Assembly: GCA_963677655.1 (NCBI GenBank)
Contig: OY782088.1
Length of the DNA stretch: 64,000 nt
Direction: 5' to 3' (one strand)
DNA from: Saccharicrinis sp963677655
GTDB lineage: Bacteria; Bacteroidota; Bacteroidia; Bacteroidales; Marinilabiliaceae
Positions 37,890 through 45,881 of this stretch are shown one piece after another (the first letter of the stretch is position 1; every line of letters begins with the position of its first letter). The notes beneath the pieces are model-generated. The model was not told where the DNA came from. It saw only the letters and a list, made by a program, of their open reading frames with translations, and made no database searches. The position numbers and the translations under genes were made by a program.

Positions 37890-38522
37890 CTATATTGTAG
37901 TATAATTATTTTTTATTGCCCAAATTACTAATTGAGCTATATTTTTTTGATCTGATTTTCGGAGAATATTTGATCGGTGTACTTCAACTGTTTTTTGACT
38001 TATAAAAAGGACTTCGGATATTTCTTTTGTTGATAACCCTTTGCAAATTAACTGCAGCACTTCTATTTCTCTTTTAGAAAGTTGTTGTTCTTTTTCATCC
38101 TTACCGGCAATAGCTTTAAAAGCCATTTTTTGTAAAATCTCCTGTGAAAAATAATTTCCACCCTTATGTACTTCCTGAATAGCTTGTACTAATTCATATT
38201 TACCTGCTTTTTTAAGAACAAAGCCATGAGCCCCTGCATTTAACATCTGCATATAATAAGAATCTTCAACAAACATTGTAACTGCAATAATTTTTATATC
38301 TGGATTTAAGGATTTTGCCTTCTTTGTAGCTTCAATTCCATTCATTCCTTCCATCTTAATATCCATTAAGACTATATCAATATCTAATTCGCCAAAAGCT
38401 TTTAGAAAGGAATCTCCTGAATTGAAATCTCCAACAATGTTTATTTCATCCTCCTGGCTTAGTACTAATACTAAACCTTCCCTAAACATTTCATGGTCAT
38501 CAACTATTGCAACATTAATCAT
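37890..38522 (-). CDS. NarL/FixJ-family response regulator
   Basis: The 210 residues combine a receiver (VDDHE, phosphoacceptor Asp54 in VLMDIKMEGMNG, Lys in FVLKKAGK) with a LuxR-type HTH (LSKREIEVLQLICKGLSTKE, then ISQKTVEVHRSNI). It acts as a DNA-binding transcription factor when phosphorylated. The gene is six bases downstream of the histidine kinase gene, so the two form a cognate pair. The target genes are unknown; the nearby receiver-only gene and hairpin array are candidates. Confidence 0.93.
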   Translation of the reverse strand: MINVAIVDDHEMFREGLVLVLSQEDEINIVGDFNSGDSFLKAFGELDIDIVLMDIKMEGMNGIEATKKAKSLNPDIKIIAVTMFVEDSYYMQMLNAGAHGFVLKKAGKYELVQAIQEVHKGGNYFSQEILQKMAFKAIAGKDEKEQQLSKREIEVLQLICKGLSTKEISEVLFISQKTVEVHRSNILRKSDQKNIAQLVIWAIKNNYTTI

Positions 38523-38528
38523 TGTCTG

Positions 38529-40571
38529 TTAATTTTTAGGCATTTTAATGAATACTTTCATTCCTGTTCCTTTTTCACTTTTTAAAGCAAACTCCCCATC
38601 AAAAGCCTGAACTCTGCTTTTTAAGTTTCCCAATCCCATTCCTAACGAACTAGAAACAATCAAATCGGGATCAAAGCCGATTCCATTATCATTATAATAA
38701 AACTCAATACAATCTTTCTTTTCTTCAATTGAAAATTCTACTGATGTAGCTTTTGCATGTTTTAATGTATTATTTATGAGCTCAGTAAAAAGTCGATATA
38801 TTGTTATTTCCTTATTTTCAGCAAAGCGTTCTATTTCATTATGCTTAAACTCAATTTGTAACTTTTGAGTTAGATTAAACTTCTTAATAAAAGAATCAAC
38901 TGCGGCAATAATACCATAATTAACTAAAATATGAGGACTAATATTAAATGAAATTTCTGAAATACTACTCACTGCCTCTTCAACAATTCCAATTAGTTTA
39001 TCTTTAATTACATTTTGCTTTTCTACACTTGGAGTATCAAGCAAAGCTTGTGTATATAGTTTAATTGTAGTTAAAATCGGACCAATACCATCATGCAAAT
39101 CAGAAGAGATTCTTTTTCGTTCATTTTCTTCAGTTTGAATTATTGAATTTAAGACAAGATTCTGACTTCGTTTACGATCAGTAATATCCTTCTCTACAAT
39201 CATATAATAATTTGGTCCTAATTCTTTCAATGCAAAAATATTCGCTAATGTATATATCGGAGAACTACCATCAGTGTATTTATGTATCGCTTCAAAAGTT
39301 TGATTCTTTCCGTCTATGGCATCCATAATACTTTTAGGAATATCAACCGAATCATTATATTCTATTAATCCAGTATTTAAATTAACAAAAGGTACATTCT
39401 CTTGAGTATTCCTTTCAATTCTTGAATAAAATTGTTTGGCAACTAAATTATAATCAACAATTTTATTACCATTAATAATTAAAATGGAATCATTATTTTG
39501 TTCAAATAAAGTTCTATATAAATGCTCTCTTTTTTCTAATTCCTCTGCAGCAATAGTTTGCTTAGTTACATCCTTAATTGCTACCAAAAAGATGTAATCA
39601 TTTTCATGCATTATTTTTACCCTTTGAGTAAGAACTACAAGTCTTTCCCCAAATTTATTAGGATACTCAATCTTTAAATTATAACCATACTTTTCATTAT
39701 CTGGTTCCGGTATCTGTCCAACTATATTTTTCGTTTTTTCATCCAGCAAAAACATGTGATCTTGACCAATAACTTCCTCTTTGTCGTATCCTGTAATATC
39801 CAAAAAAGACTGATTAACATCCTTTATCTTAAAATCGCTGGATAATATCATAAATCCATTGTAACTATTATCAAACAATGTAGTAAAGTTTGTGGCTTGT
39901 TCGTTAGCATGCAGTTGTGCTCGTTTTCTGTCTGCCACCTCTCTTATTAAATTTGCATTTAAAAGATGAGATTCTTTTACTTCTTTCTCAAGTTGCTTGA
40001 TGATATTCTTATTGTTTTCATTTACGGAAAATACTATTGATGCAACAAATCCCAAACTTATTAAAACTTCAAATGCTCTGATAATTAATATGCGAGTATC
40101 GGAATGATATGCTGCTGCCTCGTAATAAAAGGTTAGTACTTTATTATGTAAAAAATATGGCAAAAATACTAACATCAGAACTGAATAGACCATTATAGTG
40201 ATAGACTTTTTCAATGAAGATGTAAGAATTACAAAGGTATTTAACACTATTAAAGTGATGGCTAATAACTCTATACTACCCAACATAAAACCTGTTACTG
40301 CCACATAAAATAATAATCCAAGAATAATTATTCTTTTATATGTGTAACTAATAAATCTAATTAGTACCAGAGCTAAAAAAACAATTACGAGCAATATGAA
40401 ATTTGATGTTTGTATAGCAGGACTATAAACATCATTCATATTACTAAAGAAATTAAGATAAATAAGAAATGGCAACACTAAAACACTCATCATCAACAAA
40501 GTAAGCTTTGCCAATTTCTTATTAAACAGAAGATGCTTTTGTGCACTAAAACTATTTGATGTTTCCGGCAT
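38529..40571 (-). CDS. PAS-containing sensor histidine kinase (HisKA_3 type)
   Basis: The 680-residue kinase has about six N-terminal membrane helices (residues 20-185), a coiled coil and two PAS domains (FTTLFDNSYNGFMILSS; LYRTLFEQNNDSILIING). A HisKA_3 dimerisation box has the phosphorylated His near residue 489 in ISSDLHDGIGPILTTIK. The HATPase domain shows an N box ELINNTLKHAKA, G1 YYNDNGIGFDP and G2 GMGLGNLKSRV. Such kinases pair with NarL-type regulators, here the gene immediately downstream. The membrane part lacks a large periplasmic sensor, so the signal is probably membrane-borne or cytosolic. Confidence 0.92.
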   Translation of the reverse strand: MPETSNSFSAQKHLLFNKKLAKLTLLMMSVLVLPFLIYLNFFSNMNDVYSPAIQTSNFILLVIVFLALVLIRFISYTYKRIIILGLLFYVAVTGFMLGSIELLAITLIVLNTFVILTSSLKKSITIMVYSVLMLVFLPYFLHNKVLTFYYEAAAYHSDTRILIIRAFEVLISLGFVASIVFSVNENNKNIIKQLEKEVKESHLLNANLIREVADRKRAQLHANEQATNFTTLFDNSYNGFMILSSDFKIKDVNQSFLDITGYDKEEVIGQDHMFLLDEKTKNIVGQIPEPDNEKYGYNLKIEYPNKFGERLVVLTQRVKIMHENDYIFLVAIKDVTKQTIAAEELEKREHLYRTLFEQNNDSILIINGNKIVDYNLVAKQFYSRIERNTQENVPFVNLNTGLIEYNDSVDIPKSIMDAIDGKNQTFEAIHKYTDGSSPIYTLANIFALKELGPNYYMIVEKDITDRKRSQNLVLNSIIQTEENERKRISSDLHDGIGPILTTIKLYTQALLDTPSVEKQNVIKDKLIGIVEEAVSSISEISFNISPHILVNYGIIAAVDSFIKKFNLTQKLQIEFKHNEIERFAENKEITIYRLFTELINNTLKHAKATSVEFSIEEKKDCIEFYYNDNGIGFDPDLIVSSSLGMGLGNLKSRVQAFDGEFALKSEKGTGMKVFIKMPKN

Positions 40572-40723
40572 TAATTGTATATATTTTAATTTTCATACAA
40601 TATTGTACTTAAATAACTATACAACATACGCTATATTTGTCAAAATGATACATAGGTCGGTATGTTTTATACAGGTATTTTCAAATATTTACAATAATAC
40701 AAAAGAATACATTATAATAACAA

Positions 40724-41575
40724 TTATTCAGGTTTAACCCTATCTGGCCATATATTTGGTAATTCACCACTAAATCCCATCTTTGGCAAATTATCAATTA
40801 AATCCATTTCCTCGTTTGATAACTCAAAATCAAAAACATTTATATTTTCCTCGATTCTTTCAAATGTTGTTGACTTTGGGATTACCACTGCGTCATGCTG
40901 AATAATCCAACGTATAGTAACCTGAGAAATTGATTTGTCATGATTCTGAGCTATTTCTTTTAAAATATTATTACCAAATACTTTTCCTCTTGCTAAGGGC
41001 GACCAGGCTTCAATTACAATATTATGCTCTTTACAAAATTGAGTAACTTCTGGCTGCCAGTATCCCGGATGAAATTCAATTTGATTTATTGCCGGAATCA
41101 CATTTGCTGTTTGAAACAAAGCCTCTAAATGCTCAGGCCAAAAATTACTGACTCCTAAAGATTTTATTTTCCCTTCAGATTGAAGCTCTTCCATAGCTCT
41201 CCACACATCCGCATTTGTCTTTTGCCAATTACTATAATTTACAACATTTGCAGGCCAGTGAATCAAGTATAAATCGATATAATCTAATTGCAACTTTTCA
41301 AGTGATTCATAAAAAGCTTTTTTTGTTTGTGTATACCCCATATTATCACGCCATACTTTTGTGGTGATAAACAACTCTTGCCTGTCAATATTTGTTTCTT
41401 TTATACCTTTTCCTACTGCTACCTCGTTTCCGTACTTAGCGGCAGTATCTATCAACCTGTAACCACTATCAATAGCAGCTTTAACTGAATCTATACCCAC
41501 TTGTTCTGTGGCCTCATAAGTTCCAAAACCAACACTTGGAATTTTATTATTATCATTTAATGTTAGTGATATCAT
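40724..41575 (-). CDS. Aldo/keto reductase
   Basis: A 283-residue NADPH-dependent AKR barrel. Family blocks visible are PSVGFGTYEA, DSGYRLIDTAAKYGNE (catalytic Asp and Tyr), LYLIHWP (catalytic His), SLGVSNFWPEHLEAL, INQIEFHPGYW and VIPKSTTFERIEENI. The catalytic Lys is in LFITTKVW. It resembles 2,5-diketo-gluconate reductase-type AKRs, which detoxify aldehydes and reduce keto-sugars. Substrate is unknown. It appears to be a single-gene unit with a terminator of the next gene just upstream. Confidence 0.92.
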   Translation of the reverse strand: MISLTLNDNNKIPSVGFGTYEATEQVGIDSVKAAIDSGYRLIDTAAKYGNEVAVGKGIKETNIDRQELFITTKVWRDNMGYTQTKKAFYESLEKLQLDYIDLYLIHWPANVVNYSNWQKTNADVWRAMEELQSEGKIKSLGVSNFWPEHLEALFQTANVIPAINQIEFHPGYWQPEVTQFCKEHNIVIEAWSPLARGKVFGNNILKEIAQNHDKSISQVTIRWIIQHDAVVIPKSTTFERIEENINVFDFELSNEEMDLIDNLPKMGFSGELPNIWPDRVKPE

Positions 41576-41636
41576 TTTTTGTTATTTTATTTACAGAATC
41601 GTTAATAATCTTATGTGTTGAAATTAATAAAAAGAC

Positions 41637-41675
41637 AATAAAAAAAGTGATTCAAATTAACTTCGAATCACTTTT
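41637..41675 (-). terminator. Terminator after the DUF4240-like gene
   Basis: A perfect 11-base stem AAAAGTGATTC/GAATCACTTTT with an 11-base loop reads on the minus strand into TTTTTT, 28 bases past the gene's stop. Confidence 0.8.
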
Positions 41676-41702
41676 CTATCTAATAGCCTGAGTTCATTAA
41701 AA

Positions 41703-42332
41703 TTATGTATTAAGCAGGACCTTAGCTTGGTTACATGGATTTGTATTTGGTTCTGAGATCAACTCTCCTGTTTTATAAAAATACACGTCAGATAAGACAT
41801 CAAATAAAGATACTTCTTCAGCAGAGAGAATATCTAATTGAGATATGTGTTGAATATCGCTTAAAGATTTGCTATAATATTTGTGACCTTTACATATAAT
41901 CCAGGATAAGAGTATATCTAAACTTTTAGTAATAGTATTACCCATAATAACCTGGCATGCATTTATAAAATCCCTTGAACATATATCCTGCCTACACTTA
42001 TTCAGATAATTATCAAATAACAATAATTCATTAACAGTCAAACTACAAAAAGTTTTCCGAAGTAAATCCAGCTGAACCTTATAATCATTATTACTTTCGT
42101 TCAAACTGTTTTCTATCAGCACCCAAAATTTTTTTGAAGACATTTTGGTATTAATTGTTCTGACTTTTCTTTTTGACAATAAATCCTGTAAATCCTTTTT
42201 CCTTGAGTTATCTTTCCAATCGATAAATTCTTTTTTCTCTTTTTTCTTTTGGTAATAACTATATCCTCCCCATCCAATCAGAGAAGTCCACACAATAGAT
42301 TGTATGGTAAAGTAGTTTAATTCAATACTCAT
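41703..42332 (-). CDS. Membrane-anchored DUF4240-like protein
   Basis: The 209 residues start with one short hydrophobic segment (FTIQSIVWTSLIGWGGYSYY) and a basic stretch. A domain like DUF4240 follows (MSSKKFWVLIENSLNESN, LTVNELLLFDNYLNKC, and SLDILLSWIICKGHKYY). DUF4240 is of unknown function and often occurs in proteins with WGR-like domains. The assignment is from motif memory. It stands alone with its own terminator. Confidence 0.55.
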   Translation of the reverse strand: MSIELNYFTIQSIVWTSLIGWGGYSYYQKKKEKKEFIDWKDNSRKKDLQDLLSKRKVRTINTKMSSKKFWVLIENSLNESNNDYKVQLDLLRKTFCSLTVNELLLFDNYLNKCRQDICSRDFINACQVIMGNTITKSLDILLSWIICKGHKYYSKSLSDIQHISQLDILSAEEVSLFDVLSDVYFYKTGELISEPNTNPCNQAKVLLNT

Positions 42333-42630
42333 AGTTGGTTGTTGTTTTGGTTTTTAATAACGGAATGCTAATATGGCTAAAAATAAATGATATTCAAAAT
42401 CTTATTGCATTTATTATTATAAAATTTAAAACAAAACCTCTGTTAATTTTCTCACTGTAGTCAAGAACAAAGATCACAAGTTCCATAGTCCGATAGAATA
42501 TCCTTATGTATAGGTCTATTGGAATTTATTTGTTTAAAATTCGAACTAATTCTCTACTCCTTTATGTAACAAATTAACAAAACAATCGTTTCCCTTTTAG
42601 AGATTTAAACACATACACAAACAGTACTTT

Positions 42631-43314
42631 ATGTATTACAAAATATCAACCAATAAAACCAAGTGCATAAACATTATAATAAAAGGATTATATATTCTGG
42701 GAGTGTTATTTACAATGTTTATTATAAATACATCATGTTCCAGAAAAGCACTACCAGAAACATCACATCACAAGCAAGCATCAACAAAAGCAATTAATAA
42801 AAAAGCAATTGTCAAAGAAAAATATAGCAATAAGACTATTGTTAAAAAATCAAATACCACAACAATAACAACAAATAACCGTGAATTAAAACAATTTTTG
42901 AGTCAAGGATATGGAAAAAAACTATCGGTTGGTAAACTAACTGCTGATAATCTGATTAAGTCAGCCAGAAAATATATGGGAGTTCCACATCGGATGGGAG
43001 GTTCCAGCACTAAAGGGATGGATTGTTCAGGTTTGGTTATGAGAGCATTTGCTAACAACGGAGTTCAATTGCCTCATAATTCTGAAGAACAAGCCAGATA
43101 TGGAGATATAATCCAAAACAAAAGCCAACTGCACAAAGGAGATCTGGTATTTTTCATTAACACCTATAATACCAGTAAATACATTACTCATGCCGGTATT
43201 TTTATAGGAAACAACCAATTTATACATACCTCATCAAGTAGAGGAGTTACGATAACATCTTTGAATAATAGTTGGTGGAAAGATAAATTTATTTTTGGAA
43301 CACGCATTTTTTAG
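42631..43314 (+). CDS. NlpC/P60 family lipoprotein (peptidoglycan endopeptidase)
   Basis: The 227 residues begin with a hydrophobic leader and lipobox (FIINTSC), a basic linker, and a C-terminal NlpC/P60 (C40) domain. The catalytic Cys is in GMDCSGLVMRAF, the His in YITHAGIFIGN, and a third polar residue follows in FIHTSSSRGV. Such enzymes cut D-Glu-meso-DAP bonds in cell wall peptides. The extra hydrophilic N-terminal residues before the leader make the exact start uncertain. No operon partner. Confidence 0.9.
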   Translation: MYYKISTNKTKCINIIIKGLYILGVLFTMFIINTSCSRKALPETSHHKQASTKAINKKAIVKEKYSNKTIVKKSNTTTITTNNRELKQFLSQGYGKKLSVGKLTADNLIKSARKYMGVPHRMGGSSTKGMDCSGLVMRAFANNGVQLPHNSEEQARYGDIIQNKSQLHKGDLVFFINTYNTSKYITHAGIFIGNNQFIHTSSSRGVTITSLNNSWWKDKFIFGTRIF

Positions 43315-43371
43315 CAACACACTCTCAAACACAATTAAAACAATATTTTTGGGGGTTTGAAGTATAAAAAA

Positions 43372-43398
43372 TTCGACATAGCCAAATGCTATGTCGAA
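43372..43398 (-). terminator. Hairpin, probable terminator
   Basis: The perfect 11-bp stem TTCGACATAGC/GCTATGTCGAA with loop CAAAT is followed on the minus strand by six Ts. It may back up the acuI-like terminator just upstream of it in that direction. Confidence 0.7.
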
Positions 43399-43442
43399 CA
43401 TTGCACACTATTCAGAATATAAAAATAGTAAGTATCAATAAT

Positions 43443-43486
43443 AAAAAGGAAATAGCATATAGTAATTACTCACCATATGCTATTTC
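43443..43486 (-). terminator. Terminator of the acuI-like gene
   Basis: The stem GAAATAGCATAT/ATATGCTATTTC (12 bp) has a 14-base loop and overlaps the acuI-like stop codon. On the minus strand it continues as CCTTTTTATT. Confidence 0.7.
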
Positions 43487-44481
43487 TTCAAATCTACAAT
43501 GGTTCTTCCTTTTAATCTACCATGTAGCATTTCGTTGATATAGTTAGGTAAATCACATAAAATTATTTCTGTACTTGTTTCTTCCATATTGATAGGCTTC
43601 CAATCACACGCTAAATTCTCCCAAACTTTTTCTCTGTCTTTCATTGGGAAGTTTTGCGAATCAATACCAATCAAAGAAACTCCTCTTAGAATAAACGGAA
43701 AAACAGTTAATTCTAACTTAGGTGATGCTACATTTCCACAGCAGGTCACCGTTCCCAGTGGCAAAGTTGTTTTAATTATATTCTCCAGTATAACACCCCC
43801 TACAGTATCCACAGCTCCTGCAAACATTGGTTTTAGCAAAGGTTTTTTATCTATATTCTCAAAATCTTCGCGAAAAATAACCTCATCAACACCAATGCTT
43901 TTCAAGAATTCCTCTTCTGTATTTTTACCAGATATTGCTACCACAGAATACCCCAACTTACTTAAAATAGAAACACTTAAAGATCCAACTCCACCGGTTG
44001 CTCCTGAAACAGCTATTTTTCCATCTTCAGGTTTTACTTGTTGAACAAGTCGCCATACAGACATACCTGCGGTTAATCCTGCAGTACCATATATCATAGC
44101 TTCTTTTTCAGTTAATTGCTCTGGTAATTTAATAGCCCATTCTGCAGGAACCTGAATATATTCAGCAAAACCGCCATCAGTATTCATTCCCAAATCGTAA
44201 CTGGTAACAATTACTTTTTCACCAATAGTAAATATGGAGCTAGTAGATTCCTCTACTACACCTACAGCATCAATTCCTGGTGTATGGGGGTAATGTCTTG
44301 TTACACCCTTATTACCACTGGCCGACAAAGCGTCTTTATAATTCAACGAGCTATAATCTACTTTTACCCGTATTTCATTTTCTTTTAAAGGAACAAAATC
44401 TACTTCCTTAACCGATCCTAAAAACTTCCCATTTTCCTCTTCTACCCTGTAAGCTTTAAAAGTAGTTTTACTTTGTTGCAT
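43480..44481 (-). CDS. YhdH/AcuI-type quinone oxidoreductase (acrylyl-CoA reductase-like)
   Basis: A 333-residue zinc-free medium-chain dehydrogenase. The sequence VDYSSLNYKDALSASG and TPGIDAVGVVEES are YhdH/YhfP/AcuI blocks, and the NADPH loop is AVSGATGGVGSLSVSIL. AcuI reduces acryloyl-CoA. Many family members are instead induced by electrophiles or quinones. The divergent HxlR-type regulator supports the latter role here: such pairs commonly respond to reactive electrophiles. Confidence 0.88.
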   Translation of the reverse strand: MQQSKTTFKAYRVEEENGKFLGSVKEVDFVPLKENEIRVKVDYSSLNYKDALSASGNKGVTRHYPHTPGIDAVGVVEESTSSIFTIGEKVIVTSYDLGMNTDGGFAEYIQVPAEWAIKLPEQLTEKEAMIYGTAGLTAGMSVWRLVQQVKPEDGKIAVSGATGGVGSLSVSILSKLGYSVVAISGKNTEEEFLKSIGVDEVIFREDFENIDKKPLLKPMFAGAVDTVGGVILENIIKTTLPLGTVTCCGNVASPKLELTVFPFILRGVSLIGIDSQNFPMKDREKVWENLACDWKPINMEETSTEIILCDLPNYINEMLHGRLKGRTIVDLKK

Positions 44482-44534
44482 AAACTGTATGTTTTATTTT
44501 AATTACCTTTACACAAAGGTTAGCATAAATGAAA

Positions 44535-44550
44535 TAGTTAACAATAACTA
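44535..44550. promoter_or_regulatory. Candidate HxlR operator
   Basis: TAGTTA-ACAA-TAACTA is an inverted repeat in the 171-bp divergent acuI-like/hxlR intergenic region, 54 bases from the reductase start. HxlR dimers bind short AT-rich inverted repeats in such positions. Assignment to this regulator is inference. Confidence 0.45.
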
Positions 44551-44652
44551 ACAAAATATTTCATAACGAACATTTATTTCAGTTTAACACATTTACAATG
44601 GTTTACACCATAAAAAAATAATGTTATTTTTTATTAATAGAATTTTTACTTA

Positions 44653-44997
44653 ATGAAAAAAAGTTACTGCCCCATTGATACATTTATTAATGCAGTGAAA
44701 GGGAAACGTAAAGGAACCATTATTTTACATTTACACCAGGGCACCAAAAGATATAAAGAGTTAGTAAAACTACTACCTGACATTAGTGAACGAATGCTCA
44801 CTAAACAACTTAAAGAATTAGAAGAAGACGGTTTGATTACCAGAACAGTTTACCCGGAAGTACCTCCGAAAGTTGAATACAATTTATCTGAACTTGGCGA
44901 AAACATTTATCCTGTATTAAAGGCTATGTATAAAGGAGGGATTTTACTGGAAAGTACTATAGAACAAGAGAATGGTAAAAAGTGCGGACATATTTAA
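44653..44997 (+). CDS. HxlR-family transcriptional regulator
   Basis: The 114 residues form one winged-helix domain. The conserved CPID near the N-terminus places the single redox-reactive Cys typical of HxlR/YodB/HypR proteins. YKELVKLLPDISERMLTKQL and KELEEDGLITRTVYPEVPPK are the recognition and wing segments. A second Cys occurs near the C-terminus (KKCGHI). It most likely represses the divergent oxidoreductase gene and releases it on electrophile or oxidant stress. Confidence 0.9.
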   Translation: MKKSYCPIDTFINAVKGKRKGTIILHLHQGTKRYKELVKLLPDISERMLTKQLKELEEDGLITRTVYPEVPPKVEYNLSELGENIYPVLKAMYKGGILLESTIEQENGKKCGHI

Positions 44998-45051
44998 AGG
45001 AGTACTATAGCTAATGGAACAGCTCATCTAAATACTAACACTGTAAATAGA

Positions 45052-45561
45052 TTATTCTAAAATAAATTTTCGTTCATATAATTTTTTGCCGGCATAACGC
45101 ATCTGATAGGTCCATTCTCCTTTTACTATTTCATAGTCTTTTTCAAGTATGTAAGTTGAATAGGTTCTACTATTCGTAGTTTTATTAACCTCATATCTTA
45201 GTTGGGTAAACACTTTGCCTTCTTTGTTTATTATTGCTTTCGGAAAATTCCAAATCTGCTCTATTGTTATACTTTTTGTAACATCAGATTTTAAAATATA
45301 ATGCACCCCAAATTCTTGCCCTATTTTAGCAGGTATTGTATCTGTTTGCTCTAACAATTTAAATCCTGTTAATCGAGTATAATTACCACTTGGTGATGCT
45401 TCCATTTTTTGATTATATAATGCATCTGTCGCACAAATTCCATATTCCAAAATAATAGAATTAACATCGCTAAAAGAATCCTTTGATGTTTTAATATTTA
45501 AAACACACCCATTTACAAGGAGCATCAACACCAGGAAAGTCAGGTTGAATTTCAAATTCAT
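45052..45561 (-). CDS. DUF3859-like lipoprotein
   Basis: The 169 residues have a lipoprotein signal (LMLLVNGCVLN). The pattern FGVHYILKSD, then PKAIINKEGK, then a final DYEIVKGEWTYQMRYAGKKLYERKF resembles the DUF3859 family of small beta-sandwich envelope proteins. Function is unknown. It stands alone between hxlR and the hydrogenase-like gene. Confidence 0.6.
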   Translation of the reverse strand: MNLKFNLTFLVLMLLVNGCVLNIKTSKDSFSDVNSIILEYGICATDALYNQKMEASPSGNYTRLTGFKLLEQTDTIPAKIGQEFGVHYILKSDVTKSITIEQIWNFPKAIINKEGKVFTQLRYEVNKTTNSRTYSTYILEKDYEIVKGEWTYQMRYAGKKLYERKFILE

Positions 45562-45881
45562 TTATTTGATTATTTATAGTTAGTTTTTAGGATAATGTTC
45601 TAATAATTCCTAAAATAAAAAATCTAATATACTCTAAATGTTTCATTCTTCATTATATATTTATTAATGCACTTAAAAGTTTGATTTATCCCTTTTGAAT
45701 TTATTATACTCATAAATAGATAGATTAATCGAAACGGTTTTAATTAAAGCAGTCTAATATTTACACAAGCCATAAAACATTCTAACGATTACGTCACAAT
45801 TTAAAATCTGTCAATATTTTTATTATCTTAATGGAAATTAATTGATTAACACCTTAGTTAATTAATCAAATACCCCCTAAA
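45562..45881. other. Intergenic region without recognisable features
   Basis: About 320 AT-rich bases between divergent genes. I saw no TAnnTTTG element at a plausible distance and no strong hairpin. Confidence 0.45.

Noticed and set aside
44653..44997. ArsR or MarR family for the small regulator
   Set aside because: The N-terminal CPID motif and the single short winged-helix domain are HxlR features. No metal-binding cysteine pair of ArsR is present.
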